The position numbers were made by a program, and so were the translations under genes. DNA of 50,223 nt from an uncultured Flavobacteriaceae bacterium. GTDB lineage: Bacteria; Bacteroidota; Bacteroidia; Flavobacteriales; Flavobacteriaceae. This document shows positions 1 through 8,064 of this stretch, in pieces; within the stretch, counting starts at the first letter, position 1, and each line of letters begins with the position of its first letter. The notes under the pieces are model-generated. The model was not told the origin of the DNA and did not search any database. It was given only the letters and a program-made list of their open reading frames with translations. The stretch covers positions 1 to 50,223 of the forward strand of contig CAJWGK010000007.1 of assembly GCA_913030895.1 (NCBI GenBank), written 5' to 3'.

Positions 1-21
1 TATATAAATATTCTTTCTGAT

Positions 22-1977
22 TTGATAGCAAAAAGTACCATCGATCAAGTATATGAAACCGCTCGCTTAGAGGAGGTTATTGGAGAGTTTGTGTCTTTAA
101 AAAAATCTGGAGCCAATTATAAGGGCCTCAGTCCCTTTTCTCAAGAAAAAACGCCCAGTTTTATGGTTTCTCCTGCTAAACAAATTTGGAAAGATTTTAG
201 TAGTGGAAAAGGAGGTAATGTGATTGCTTTTCTCATAGAGCATGAACATTTCACTTATCCTGAGGCGATTCGCTATCTTGCCAAAAAGTACAATATTGAA
301 ATTGAAGAGACAGTTCAATCTTCTGAGGATAAAAAGATTAAAGATCTCAAAGAAAGCATGTTTTTGGTGTCTCAATATGCCAGTACTTTTTTTGAAAACA
401 GCTTATGGAAAACGGAGCAAGGGAAGTCGATTGCACTCACTTATTTTAAGGAAAGAGGATTTACTGACGAAACGATAAAAAAGTTTGCTTTAGGGTATGC
501 CCCTGACCAATTCGACGCACTAGCGCGGCAGGCACAAAAGGATGGTTATCAACTTGAATATCTAGAGGGTACAGGCTTGGTAATTGTCAATGATGACCGG
601 CAAGTAGACCGATTTAGAGGACGTGTTATTTTTCCTATAAGGAGCATGTCTGGTAGGGTACAAGGTTTTGGAGGAAGAATATTATCTACAAACGCCAAAA
701 CAGCAAAATATTTAAATTCCCCAGAGAGTGATATTTACCAAAAAAGTAAAGTTCTCTATGGGATATATGAATCTAAACAGGCTATTGCTAAAAACGATGT
801 TTGTTATTTGGTAGAGGGTTATACAGATGTAATTCAAATGCATCAGTCGGGTATACCGAATGTGGTTTCTTCTTCTGGCACAGCTTTAACAGTTGATCAG
901 ATTAGAATGATTAACCGGTTAACAACTAATATTGTAGTGCTTTTTGATGGTGATGCTGCTGGATTGAGGGCATCACTTAGGGGAATCGACTTAATTTTAG
1001 AACAGGGAATGAATGTAAGGGTCTGTAGTTTTCCCGAGGGGGAAGACCCAGATAGTTTTGCAAAGAATAATAGTACAGAAGAAATTACTTCATTTTTGGC
1101 AGACGAGTCGAAAGATTTTATTCAGTTCAAGGCCTCATTACTTTCTGAAGAGGGTAAAAACGATCCGATCAAAAAGGCAGAAACGGTAAGAGAAATTATT
1201 GAGAGTATTTCCAAAATCCCTGATGTTATTAAGCAGGAAATTTATATCCGAAACTGTGCAGATATCATGGATATATCTGAGGAAGCCCTTTTTAGTGCTT
1301 TAGCACAGCTCAATCAAAAGAATAAACAGAAAGGCTCGAAAAGACTTGTTCCAAGTGAACCAGCTAAAGTTGTTAAAAAAATAACCGATTCTAATCTTAA
1401 GGTCAATCAGATTTTTGAGCTGGAAAAACAAATTATCTCTATCCTTTTGACCTATGGTAATTTGGAATTAGATTTTGAGGAATCTATTGTTCAAACGGAT
1501 GAGCAAGGAGAATTGGTGGAGGAGTCGAAGATCATCAGGTCGAAAGTTTATGAAAAAATATTTTTGGATTTACAGCAAGATGAAGTAGAGTTGTCAAATG
1601 ATACTTTCAGAAGTCTTTTTTATCAATTAATTGAAAACTATCAAACTGATGATGGTAATTTGAATTTAGATAAGATAATGAAATCCAATGACTTAGGGCA
1701 AAATGAAATCATATCTGACCTAGTAATGAGGGAGGAGCAATATCAACTCCACGAATGGGAGAAGCGAAACATTTTTGTCAAAAAAAAGGGTAGTGAAGTA
1801 CTTCAATTGGTCAGTGAGACAATTTTATCTCTTAGACGTTATTTGATTGATCAAAAAATCGCTGAATTACAAACACAAACCAAAAATATAGATGAGAGCA
1901 TGGAGACACTTCAAGATATCTTAAGTTACCAACAACTCAAAAAAGTTCTATCAAAAAGGCTTAACAGAGTTGTTTAA
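22..1977 (+). CDS. dnaG: DNA primase DnaG without zinc ligands
   Basis: Makes the RNA primers for chromosome replication, working with the replicative helicase. The N-terminal zinc-ribbon-like domain covers residues 1-100, followed by the TOPRIM catalytic core (about 150-400; the VEGYTDVI motif and the DGDAAG metal-binding motif are visible) and a C-terminal helicase-interaction region. Total length of about 651 residues is normal for the family. The four zinc ligands are all replaced: Ser37, Ser40, Asp58 and Ser61 stand where C, H, C and C are expected, although the surrounding GLxPFxxEKTPSF frame is kept. The start is a TTG and gives an N-terminus (IAKSTID) like that of flavobacterial DnaG proteins as I recall them. 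The frame is open to the left window edge, so a start further upstream cannot be excluded. The stop overlaps the stop of the convergent response-regulator gene within TTAA. Confidence 0.95.
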   Translation: MIAKSTIDQVYETARLEEVIGEFVSLKKSGANYKGLSPFSQEKTPSFMVSPAKQIWKDFSSGKGGNVIAFLIEHEHFTYPEAIRYLAKKYNIEIEETVQSSEDKKIKDLKESMFLVSQYASTFFENSLWKTEQGKSIALTYFKERGFTDETIKKFALGYAPDQFDALARQAQKDGYQLEYLEGTGLVIVNDDRQVDRFRGRVIFPIRSMSGRVQGFGGRILSTNAKTAKYLNSPESDIYQKSKVLYGIYESKQAIAKNDVCYLVEGYTDVIQMHQSGIPNVVSSSGTALTVDQIRMINRLTTNIVVLFDGDAAGLRASLRGIDLILEQGMNVRVCSFPEGEDPDSFAKNNSTEEITSFLADESKDFIQFKASLLSEEGKNDPIKKAETVREIIESISKIPDVIKQEIYIRNCADIMDISEEALFSALAQLNQKNKQKGSKRLVPSEPAKVVKKITDSNLKVNQIFELEKQIISILLTYGNLELDFEESIVQTDEQGELVEESKIIRSKVYEKIFLDLQQDEVELSNDTFRSLFYQLIENYQTDDGNLNLDKIMKSNDLGQNEIISDLVMREEQYQLHEWEKRNIFVKKKGSEVLQLVSETILSLRRYLIDQKIAELQTQTKNIDESMETLQDILSYQQLKKVLSKRLNRVV

Positions 1978-2603
1978 ACTAAACTCAAGTTTTTGGCCTG
2001 CAAATACAAATCAAGCATATTGTCGACATTGAGTTTTTGCATCATACGATTTTTGTATGTGTTGACCGTTTTTTGATTGATTTTTAATCTCTCAGCGATC
2101 TCAATATTTCGTTTACCATCTGTTAGATATTTCAAAACTTCTATCTCTCTTGCCGAAAGAGAGCCAAAAGAATTTCTCGGCTTTTCTAAATCTATATCTA
2201 AGTCCAATTGATTGTTGAAATTATTGGTAATATAAAGTTCGTAGGACTGTACTTTTTTTATGGCTTCGGCTAGGACACTAGCCTTTATGTTTTTGGAAAG
2301 AAAACCGATAGCCCCAGCTTTAAGTAAAGGAAAACTATAGACGTTTTCATCTTGAGAGGTAAAAAATATGACCTTTATTTGAGGTTTAATCTCTTTGATT
2401 TGGTTGATTAAATTGATTGGGCTTTCATCAATTAATATCATCTCGGATATCAATACGTCAATTGGATTAGAATCAATGAATGATAAGCCTTCTTTTGCGG
2501 TTTCAACGCATCCAGATACGTTTAAAAAATTGTAATCAGAAAGGAAATCTTTAAAGGAAGATCGTACAATAGGGTGAGGATCTAAAACTAGTAGATTAAT
2601 CAT
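1974..2603 (-). CDS. LuxR/NarL-type response regulator with Glu at the phosphorylation site
   Basis: A 209-residue DNA-binding regulator with an N-terminal receiver-like domain (1-120) and a C-terminal LuxR-type helix-turn-helix (about 145-209; LSAREIEVLKYL and the NQKTVNTYKNR recognition helix are visible). The receiver keeps Thr82 and Lys104, but the phospho-acceptor position is Glu54 (ISEM instead of the usual D-containing motif) and the acidic pair is reduced to one Asp (LDPHP). Glu may mimic the phosphorylated state, so the protein could be permanently active or respond to something other than a kinase. No histidine kinase gene lies nearby. It lies downstream of nadE on the same strand, with a 9-bp dyad in the 63-base gap that may be its own operator. 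The family is certain. The target genes are unknown. Confidence 0.88.
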   Translation of the reverse strand: MINLLVLDPHPIVRSSFKDFLSDYNFLNVSGCVETAKEGLSFIDSNPIDVLISEMILIDESPINLINQIKEIKPQIKVIFFTSQDENVYSFPLLKAGAIGFLSKNIKASVLAEAIKKVQSYELYITNNFNNQLDLDIDLEKPRNSFGSLSAREIEVLKYLTDGKRNIEIAERLKINQKTVNTYKNRMMQKLNVDNMLDLYLQAKNLSLV

Positions 2604-2621
2604 AATTTGGGGAAATTATTT

Positions 2622-2651
2622 AATTAGTAAATTCAAATAAAATTACTAATT
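2622..2651. promoter_or_regulatory. 9-bp perfect dyad upstream of the response-regulator gene
   Basis: AATTAGTAA at 2622-2630 and its exact complement TTACTAATT at 2643-2651 flank a 12-base centre. The centre holds a one-mismatch match to the Bacteroidota -7 element (TTTATTTG on the minus strand, 2634-2641). The dyad centre is about 33 bases before the regulator's ATG. LuxR-family regulators bind dyads, so an autoregulatory operator is plausible. It is a poor terminator for nadE, because on that strand no U-run follows the second arm. Confidence 0.4.
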
Positions 2652-2666
2652 TTTTTTAAATAGTGG

Positions 2667-3461
2667 CTAATTCAGAAGACCAACTGGTATTTCACAAACA
2701 GGAATAGGGCTCATCTTGTGTTGATTTTGTTTATTAAAGTTTAAATAAATCTGAATTGTTTTCATTTGCTCATCAGTTAAGCCTTTTAAATTCGGGTTTT
2801 TCTCCAATTCACTCATCGCCCATTCCAGTTCATCGTAATTGGCACCCATTTGTTGCTCATCAGTTCTGTTATCACTCCAAAGACCATCTGTAGGTGCGGC
2901 GAATTGAACACTTTCGATAATATTTAAATATTCAGCAACCTTATAAACCTGGGTCTTTAGCAAATCCGCAATAGGGCTTAAATCTACTCCTCCGTCTCCG
3001 TATTTGGTGTAGAAACCAACGCCAAAATCCTCAACTTTGTTTCCCGTACCAGCCACCAAATAGTTGTGCAGCGCTGCAAAATAATAAAGGGTAGACATTC
3101 TCAATCGAGCTCGCGTATTAGCTAAGCTATGAAGTTGTTGCTCTTTTTCATCAGTTGGTGGCAGTCCATCGACAAAGCTCTCAAAAATTGGGGTGAGTGA
3201 TAAGCTGTGATGTTTAACATTTTTATAATTACTCTCCAACCATTCTATATGATCAAGCGCTCTAGATACTTGATTCTCTTCCTGATGAATTGACATCTCA
3301 AGGCAAAGAACTGGTGCTCCTGTCATAGCACATAAAGTAGAAGTAACAGCTGAATCTATTCCACCCGAAACTCCTACTACAAAACCTTTCATTTGTGAAC
3401 TTTCTTGATAATCTTTTAACCAACTGACAATGTGATTGACTACTTTCTCCGGCGTTTTCAT
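2667..3461 (-). CDS. nadE: NH3-dependent NAD+ synthetase
   Basis: Converts nicotinic acid adenine dinucleotide, ATP and ammonia into NAD+, the last step of NAD biosynthesis. The 264-residue protein has the ATP-pyrophosphatase P-loop (VVGVSGGIDSAV, about residues 27-38) and the later GTGNKVEDFGVGFYTKYGDG block of the synthetase fold. There is no N-terminal glutaminase domain, so ammonia rather than glutamine is the expected nitrogen donor unless a partner supplies it. The start is ATG. The gene is divergent from gldB and is followed on the same strand by the response-regulator gene. The nadE-gldB-gldC neighbourhood matches what I recall from flavobacteria, but it does not show a functional link. 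Confidence 0.95.
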   Translation of the reverse strand: MKTPEKVVNHIVSWLKDYQESSQMKGFVVGVSGGIDSAVTSTLCAMTGAPVLCLEMSIHQEENQVSRALDHIEWLESNYKNVKHHSLSLTPIFESFVDGLPPTDEKEQQLHSLANTRARLRMSTLYYFAALHNYLVAGTGNKVEDFGVGFYTKYGDGGVDLSPIADLLKTQVYKVAEYLNIIESVQFAAPTDGLWSDNRTDEQQMGANYDELEWAMSELEKNPNLKGLTDEQMKTIQIYLNFNKQNQHKMSPIPVCEIPVGLLN

Positions 3462-3482
3462 ATTTATTAAAATGCTACATCT

Positions 3483-3490
3483 TAAATTTG
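3483..3490 (+). promoter_or_regulatory. Candidate -7 promoter element for gldBC
   Basis: TAAATTTG matches the Bacteroidota primary-sigma -7 consensus TAnnTTTG and lies 39 bases before the gldB ATG, in the short nadE/gldB divergent gap. No TTG is present at the expected -33 distance (there is only a T-run), so this call rests on the -7 box alone. Confidence 0.4.
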
Positions 3491-3529
3491 TTATCTAAAT
3501 TACATCGTTACAAAAAAAAATCCAATAAA

Positions 3530-4516
3530 ATGGAAGTGATAATTGATCGAATTAGTAAAATCATAAGTGGGCTAGCGGTCATTTTAATTTTTGTTGGTTG
3601 TAAGTCCGACAATTCTAAGGAATCCGAAATATTAGCTTTACCAGTTTCTATAGTTATCGAACGATTTGATCAAAAATTTCACCGTTCCAGTGCCGATCAA
3701 ATCCCAGATTTAAAGAAAAATTATTCTTTTTTATTTCCAGAAAAATTTAGTGATAGCGTTTGGGTTAATAGACAAAAAGACAGCTTACAATTGATGCTAC
3801 TCAATACTGTTGATTCACTCTTTCCATCCATGATTCCAATTGAAAATGAATTGGAATACCTTTTTAAGCATATTAAATATTACTTTCCAAAGACCGTGAT
3901 TCCGCGTGTCGTAGGACTGATTAACAATGTGGATTACCAAAGTAAAACGATATACGCAGATTCTTTACTTCTGATCTCATTAGACACCTATTTCGGAGCC
4001 GACCACCCATTGTATGATGGTATTCCAAGCTATGTCAAACAGGAAATGGATATTAAATATATCAGCTCCCACATTGTAGATAAGTTTGCAGAATATAAGC
4101 TCTTATCCCCCAAGGACAGAACACTATTGTCACAAATGATCTACTATGGAAAGGAAATTTATCTTAAAGACTTAATACTTCCCAGCAAGACTGATGCGGT
4201 TAAAATGAATTATACAGAGAAGCAAATTCAATGGGCAAATGACAATGAGGTTTATATGTGGCAATATTTTATTGAGAAGCAATTATTGTATCAGACCACA
4301 CCATCATTAATTCAAAGATTTATCGAACCAGCTCCCTTCTCAAAGTTCTATTTAGAGATAGACAATGAATCTCCGGGAAGGATTGGAATTTGGTTGGGGT
4401 GGCAAATCATTAGATCATATATGGATCGTTATCCCAAAACAGATATTAATACATTGCTTAACTTACCTGCACAAACTATTTTTAGTAAATCCAACTATAA
4501 ACCGCGTAAAAAATGA
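3530..4516 (+). CDS. gldB: Gliding motility lipoprotein GldB
   Basis: GldB is a cell-envelope lipoprotein required for gliding in flavobacteria, with no known enzymatic activity. The product starting at this ATG is 328 residues. It opens with a hydrophobic signal ending in a lipobox (IFVGC, modified Cys24), then the conserved-looking PVSIVIERFDQKF segment that begins the family domain. A TTG 42 bases upstream would also be in frame, but it adds a charged leader in front of the signal peptide, so the ATG is preferred. The last four bases overlap the start of gldC (ATGA), which indicates translational coupling. Assignment rests on the lipoprotein architecture, the N-terminal motif and the gldC neighbour. 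Confidence 0.87.
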   Translation: MEVIIDRISKIISGLAVILIFVGCKSDNSKESEILALPVSIVIERFDQKFHRSSADQIPDLKKNYSFLFPEKFSDSVWVNRQKDSLQLMLLNTVDSLFPSMIPIENELEYLFKHIKYYFPKTVIPRVVGLINNVDYQSKTIYADSLLLISLDTYFGADHPLYDGIPSYVKQEMDIKYISSHIVDKFAEYKLLSPKDRTLLSQMIYYGKEIYLKDLILPSKTDAVKMNYTEKQIQWANDNEVYMWQYFIEKQLLYQTTPSLIQRFIEPAPFSKFYLEIDNESPGRIGIWLGWQIIRSYMDRYPKTDINTLLNLPAQTIFSKSNYKPRKK

Positions 4517-4848
4517 TAAAAAAAATAAGTCCAATCCATATAGATGTAACCCTTGACGAAAACAATATTCCCGAAATGATTCAGTGGTCAGCTCCAGATG
4601 GCGGTGTAAAAAGCGAAATTGCACAAGCGATGTTATTATCGCTTTGGGATGGGCAAAACCAAGAGACCCTAAAAATGGATTTATGGATTAAAGAAATGCC
4701 TGTAGATCAAATGAAAATGTTTTTTCATCAGACATTGGTTACCATGAGTGATACTTATCTTAGGGCTACACAAGATGATAAGATGGCCGCTACAATGAAA
4801 GATTTTTGCGATTATTTTGCAGAAAAACTAGAACTGAAAAAAAAATAG
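4513..4848 (+). CDS. gldC: Gliding motility protein GldC
   Basis: A 111-residue soluble protein matching GldC. The signatures are an opening IDVTLDEN segment, the QWSAPDGG motif, MLLSLWD, the DLWIKEMPVDQMK stretch and a strongly conserved C-terminal half (MAATMKDFCDYFAEKLEL). GldC supports gliding together with GldB; loss of GldC in Flavobacterium is reported to reduce rather than abolish motility. No signal peptide is visible, so it probably acts in the cytoplasm. It overlaps gldB by four bases and ends one base before the convergent engB stop. Confidence 0.93.
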   Translation: MIKKISPIHIDVTLDENNIPEMIQWSAPDGGVKSEIAQAMLLSLWDGQNQETLKMDLWIKEMPVDQMKMFFHQTLVTMSDTYLRATQDDKMAATMKDFCDYFAEKLELKKK

Positions 4849-5454
4849 TTAAAATGATAGGATTGATTGATTGATCTCATCTATGTAATTCAATAACTCG
4901 TCTCTACCAATTCTTTTATCAGAGGAAGTTATAAAGTGTTGCGGTAATTCTTCCCAATCCTCCTCAAGTTGCGTAATATAATTAGCCACGTTTTCTTTTA
5001 TTTCTTTTTCTTTGAGTTTGTCCGCTTTGGTAAAAACGATAGAAAAGGGGATAAAATTTTCTCCTAACCACCGCATAAATTCAAGATCAAGGGGTTGAGG
5101 CTTATGCCGAAGATCAATCAGAAGAAAGGCGGCAATCAACTCTTTTCGTTTGGTAAAATAGTCTGTGATAAATTTTTGGAAAGTTTTTTTCTGGGTTTTA
5201 GAAGCTCTTGCATAACCATATCCAGGTAGATCAACCAAATGCCATTTTTTATTTATTAGGAAATGATTTATAAGCTGTGTTTTTCCCGGTCTAGAGGAGG
5301 TCTTAGCTAATTTTTTTTTATTGCAAAGCATATTGATCAAGGAGGATTTTCCAACATTTGATCTCCCTATAAAAGCATATTCTGGGAAGTTGCTTTTGGG
5401 ACACTGCTCCACCTTAGTGTTGCTCACTACAAACTCAGCATGGGCAACGTTCAT
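4849..5454 (-). CDS. engB: Ribosome biogenesis GTPase EngB (YsxC/YihA)
   Basis: A TRAFAC-class GTPase that assists assembly of the large ribosomal subunit. In 201 residues it shows the P-loop GRSNVGKSSL (G1), the switch-I threonine region (SSRPGKTQLIN, G2), DLPGYG (G3) and TKADK (G4), followed by an ITSS-type G5. The length is standard for the family. Its ATG is 9 bases from the stop of the upstream alpha/beta hydrolase gene on the same strand, so the two probably share a transcript. Confidence 0.95.
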   Translation of the reverse strand: MNVAHAEFVVSNTKVEQCPKSNFPEYAFIGRSNVGKSSLINMLCNKKKLAKTSSRPGKTQLINHFLINKKWHLVDLPGYGYARASKTQKKTFQKFITDYFTKRKELIAAFLLIDLRHKPQPLDLEFMRWLGENFIPFSIVFTKADKLKEKEIKENVANYITQLEEDWEELPQHFITSSDKRIGRDELLNYIDEINQSILSF

Positions 5455-5463
5455 TTAAAAAAA

Positions 5464-6234
5464 TTAAAGTTGGTATTTATCTATCCAGGAGTGCATTATT
5501 TTATTGAATTCCTGGGGATGTTCCATCATCGGGGCATGACCACATTTATCAATCCAATATAAACTGGAGTTAGGAAGTAGCGCGTGAAACTCTTCTGCCA
5601 CACTTGGAGGCGTTACACTGTCTTGTGCACCCCATATAATCGCAGTTGGGGTTTGCATTTTTGGCAAATCCTTGGCCATATTGTGACGGATAGCACTTTT
5701 TGCTATTGCAAGGGTTTTAACTAGCTTGCTTCTATCATTAACTGTTTGAAAAACTTCATCAACGATTTCCTTGGTAGCAACTTTAGGGTCGTAGAAAACT
5801 TCTTCACTCTTGGTCTTAATGTAATCGTAATCGCCTCTTTTTGGATATCCATCTCCCATTGCATTTTCATACAATCCTGAGCTGCCTGTTATTATAAGTC
5901 CTTTGACTTTTTCTGGGTGGAATTTAGAAAACAACAAAGCAATATGACCACCGAGGGAGTTCCCAAGAAGAATCACTTCTTTAAGCTCTTTAAAAGACAG
6001 GAATTCATTGAGAAAATTGGCAAGCGACTTAACAGTTGTATTCACAAGTGGAAGGTCATAAACCGGTAATTCTGGTACTATTACTTTGAAACCTTTTGCG
6101 GGAAAATAATCTAGGACGCCATTAAAATTACTAAGTCCTCCCATTAGTCCATGAAGAATAACCACGGGAGTACCTTCGCCGGACTCTATATAGCGAAAAT
6201 CGGCCTCAGCAATTATTTGTTTCTCGAGCATCAT
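5464..6234 (-). CDS. Alpha/beta-fold hydrolase
   Basis: A 256-residue cytoplasmic hydrolase of the alpha/beta fold. The oxyanion-hole motif HGLMGG is at residues 28-33, the nucleophile elbow GNSLGG puts the catalytic Ser at 93, the acid lies in WGAQDSVTPP, and the catalytic His in CGHAPMMEHP. All three triad members are present, so it should be active. The cap region (GYPKRGDYDYI) is not diagnostic of a substrate. It precedes engB on the same strand and is divergent from mraZ. Esterase, C-C hydrolase (MhpC/BioH-like) and haloperoxidase-like activities cannot be told apart here. The start could be either of two adjacent ATGs. Confidence 0.85.
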   Translation of the reverse strand: MMLEKQIIAEADFRYIESGEGTPVVILHGLMGGLSNFNGVLDYFPAKGFKVIVPELPVYDLPLVNTTVKSLANFLNEFLSFKELKEVILLGNSLGGHIALLFSKFHPEKVKGLIITGSSGLYENAMGDGYPKRGDYDYIKTKSEEVFYDPKVATKEIVDEVFQTVNDRSKLVKTLAIAKSAIRHNMAKDLPKMQTPTAIIWGAQDSVTPPSVAEEFHALLPNSSLYWIDKCGHAPMMEHPQEFNKIMHSWIDKYQL

Positions 6235-6317
6235 ACAAATCTACAAACAAAGATATGCATTTAGCTTTTACGATTTCAATTTAATTTTTCTGATACAAAA
6301 TGAAAAAAATAGCTCAG

Positions 6318-6364
6318 GTGGTAAAACTTATTAACAATGTGGTATTAAGTGGTAAAAAGTGGTA
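6318..6364 (+). promoter_or_regulatory. MraZ-box array: four GTGGTA repeats
   Basis: GTGGTA occurs at 6318, 6339, 6349 and 6359. The last three are spaced exactly 10 bases apart and the first is 21 bases further out, so all four lie on about the same face of the helix. MraZ is known to bind direct GTGG(G/T) repeats with 10-base periodicity in front of its own operon, so this is the likely autoregulatory operator of the whole division cluster. Confidence 0.85.
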
Positions 6365-6373
6365 AAATAGTTT

Positions 6374-6381
6374 TATATTTG
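6374..6381 (+). promoter_or_regulatory. -7 promoter element of the dcw cluster
   Basis: TATATTTG is an exact TAnnTTTG match, 23 bases before the mraZ ATG and 9 bases after the last MraZ box. No TTG sits at the -33 position; the third and fourth MraZ boxes occupy that area, so a bound MraZ would cover the place where RNA polymerase makes its upstream contact. Confidence 0.6.
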
Positions 6382-6404
6382 ATACAATTAGATAGCAAAT
6401 ACCA

Positions 6405-6872
6405 ATGCAGCATTTTATTGGAACATATGAGTGTAAGGCGGACGTAAAAGGACGTATTATGCTCCCTGCTGCTTTAAAAAAGCAACTGACTAAGACGCTT
6501 GATAAGGGTTTTGTAATTAAAAGAGCAGTTTTCAACCAATGCTTAGAATTGTATCCTCTCGATCAATGGGAAAGCTTGATGGAAAAAGTTAATAAGCTCA
6601 ACCGTTTTAACAAAAAGAACAATGACTTTATCCGCAGGTTTACTGCAGGAGTAAAATTCGTTGAGATAGATGCCACGGGAAGGCTATTAATCCCAAAAGA
6701 TTTAACGAACCACGCAAAAATTTCTAAAGAGGTTGTTGTTTCGTCGGTTGTAAATATTCTCGAGATATGGGATAAATCCTTATACGAGAAAGCAATTGAT
6801 GAGGCTACTACCGACTTTGCCACTTTGGCAGAGGAAGTAATGGGCGATCAAAATGAAGACGACTTATCATAA
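6405..6872 (+). CDS. mraZ: Transcriptional regulator MraZ
   Basis: First gene of the division and cell-wall cluster; it encodes a DNA-binding repressor of that operon. The 155-residue product has two SpoVT/AbrB-type swapped-hairpin repeats: the first begins at FIGTYECKADVKGRIMLP and the second contains FVEIDATGRLLIP, each with the DxxGRxxLP-type core. Homologues form ring oligomers that bind GTGG repeats, and four such repeats lie just upstream. The C-terminus carries an acidic tail (DQNEDDLS). The 3' end overlaps rsmH by 20 bases. Confidence 0.96.
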   Translation: MQHFIGTYECKADVKGRIMLPAALKKQLTKTLDKGFVIKRAVFNQCLELYPLDQWESLMEKVNKLNRFNKKNNDFIRRFTAGVKFVEIDATGRLLIPKDLTNHAKISKEVVVSSVVNILEIWDKSLYEKAIDEATTDFATLAEEVMGDQNEDDLS

Positions 6873-7755
6873 ACCGGTAATGCTTCACCAAGCAGTTCAA
6901 GGATTAAAAATCAATCCTGACGGGGTTTATGTCGATGTTACTTTTGGAGGTGGAGGACACTCCAGGGCTATCCTAAATCAATTGAACACTTCGGGAAAGT
7001 TGTTTGCATTTGATCAAGATCAAGCAGCTTTTGAAAACCAGATTGAAGATGATCGATTTAAATTGATAAAAGGAAACTTTGCAGACATTCAAAGACACTT
7101 AAGGTTTTATGGCATCAAAATAGTTGATGGTATTCTAGCGGACTTTGGTGTTTCCTCACATCAATTCAATTCAGGAGAAAGAGGTTTTTCAACACGTTTT
7201 GAGGGACCGCTAGATATGCGTATGAGTGATTCAGGCTTATTGGATGCAAATCAAGTCGTAAACGAATATTCTCTGGAAGAACTTCGATTTGTTTTAAAAC
7301 AATACGGAGAATTAAGAAATGCACATAATTTGGCTTCGGCAATTGTAAAAGAAAGAACAACAGCTCCCATTAGTACTACTCAGGCTCTTGTAGAGCTTTT
7401 TTCACCCATTATACCGAAACATTTATTTAATAAGATAATTGCCCAAGTATTTCAGGCAATAAGAATTGAGGTCAACAACGAGCTGGATGTGATCAAGTCT
7501 TTTTTAAAACAGACGGTAGATCTTTTGAAGGAAAATGGAAGGCTTGTATGTATTTCCTATCATTCTCTAGAAGATCGTTTGGTAAAAAACTTTATACGTG
7601 AGGGAAAATTTGAAGGGTTTGCAGCATCTGATTTGTACGGAAATAAAAATCTACCATTTAAGAAAGTAGGTGGTTTGATCACTCCCACAGCGGAGGAAAT
7701 TAAGGAAAACAGTCGATCAAGAAGTGGAAAACTCAGAATAGCAGTTAGATTATGA
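6853..7755 (+). CDS. rsmH: 16S rRNA (cytosine1402-N4)-methyltransferase RsmH
   Basis: Methylates N4 of C1402 in the 16S rRNA decoding centre, using S-adenosylmethionine. The protein is 300 residues. The N-terminus (YHKPVMLHQAVQGL) is typical, the SAM-binding loop is DVTFGGGGHS, the ADFGVSSHQ block follows, and the C-terminal RSRSGKLRIAVR signature closes the protein. It begins inside mraZ in another frame and ends with an ATGA overlap with ftsL. It is the usual second gene of dcw clusters. Confidence 0.96.
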   Translation: MKTTYHKPVMLHQAVQGLKINPDGVYVDVTFGGGGHSRAILNQLNTSGKLFAFDQDQAAFENQIEDDRFKLIKGNFADIQRHLRFYGIKIVDGILADFGVSSHQFNSGERGFSTRFEGPLDMRMSDSGLLDANQVVNEYSLEELRFVLKQYGELRNAHNLASAIVKERTTAPISTTQALVELFSPIIPKHLFNKIIAQVFQAIRIEVNNELDVIKSFLKQTVDLLKENGRLVCISYHSLEDRLVKNFIREGKFEGFAASDLYGNKNLPFKKVGGLITPTAEEIKENSRSRSGKLRIAVRL

Positions 7756-8063
7756 AAAGCCTAATATCCCTGTTGAAAATGGAGTTTCTGGTAAACGATG
7801 AATCGTTTAGAAACTGGCGAATGATTATTTATTTATCGCTATTAGCATTGATTATGATTGCCAGTGGTCACGGTACAGACCATAAGATTTTTAGGATTGC
7901 ACAACTAAATGACGATCTCAAAATGTTAAAGAGTGAATTTATTGAGCAGCGGACAAACTTGATGAACCTCAAGATGGAGACAAAAATTACGAGAGAATTA
8001 GAGTCAATAGGAGTTGGGCCAGCTAAAAGCCCGCCAATTAAGATAATCGTAACCCAAAATTAG
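7752..8063 (+). CDS. ftsL: FtsL-like division protein
   Basis: A 103-residue bitopic membrane protein: a cytoplasmic N-terminus of about 22 residues, one transmembrane helix (about 26-42, IIYLSLLALIMIASG), and a periplasmic coiled-coil-like segment (IAQLNDDLKMLKSEFIEQR). Sequence conservation in FtsL is low, so the assignment rests on topology, size and position between rsmH and ftsI. FtsL acts in the divisome complex that activates the FtsW/FtsI synthase. It starts in the rsmH stop codon (ATGA) and is one base from ftsI. Confidence 0.8.
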   Translation: MKSLISLLKMEFLVNDESFRNWRMIIYLSLLALIMIASGHGTDHKIFRIAQLNDDLKMLKSEFIEQRTNLMNLKMETKITRELESIGVGPAKSPPIKIIVTQN

Positions 8064-8064
8064 A

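Noticed and set aside
97-375. Reverse-strand reading frame inside dnaG, and similar frames inside ftsI, pnp, ftsZ and others
   Set aside because: They lack family features and lie fully within well-supported genes on the other strand or frame.
2622-2651. Terminator for nadE
   Set aside because: No U-run follows the stem on the nadE strand; the T-run is on the other strand, where no gene ends.
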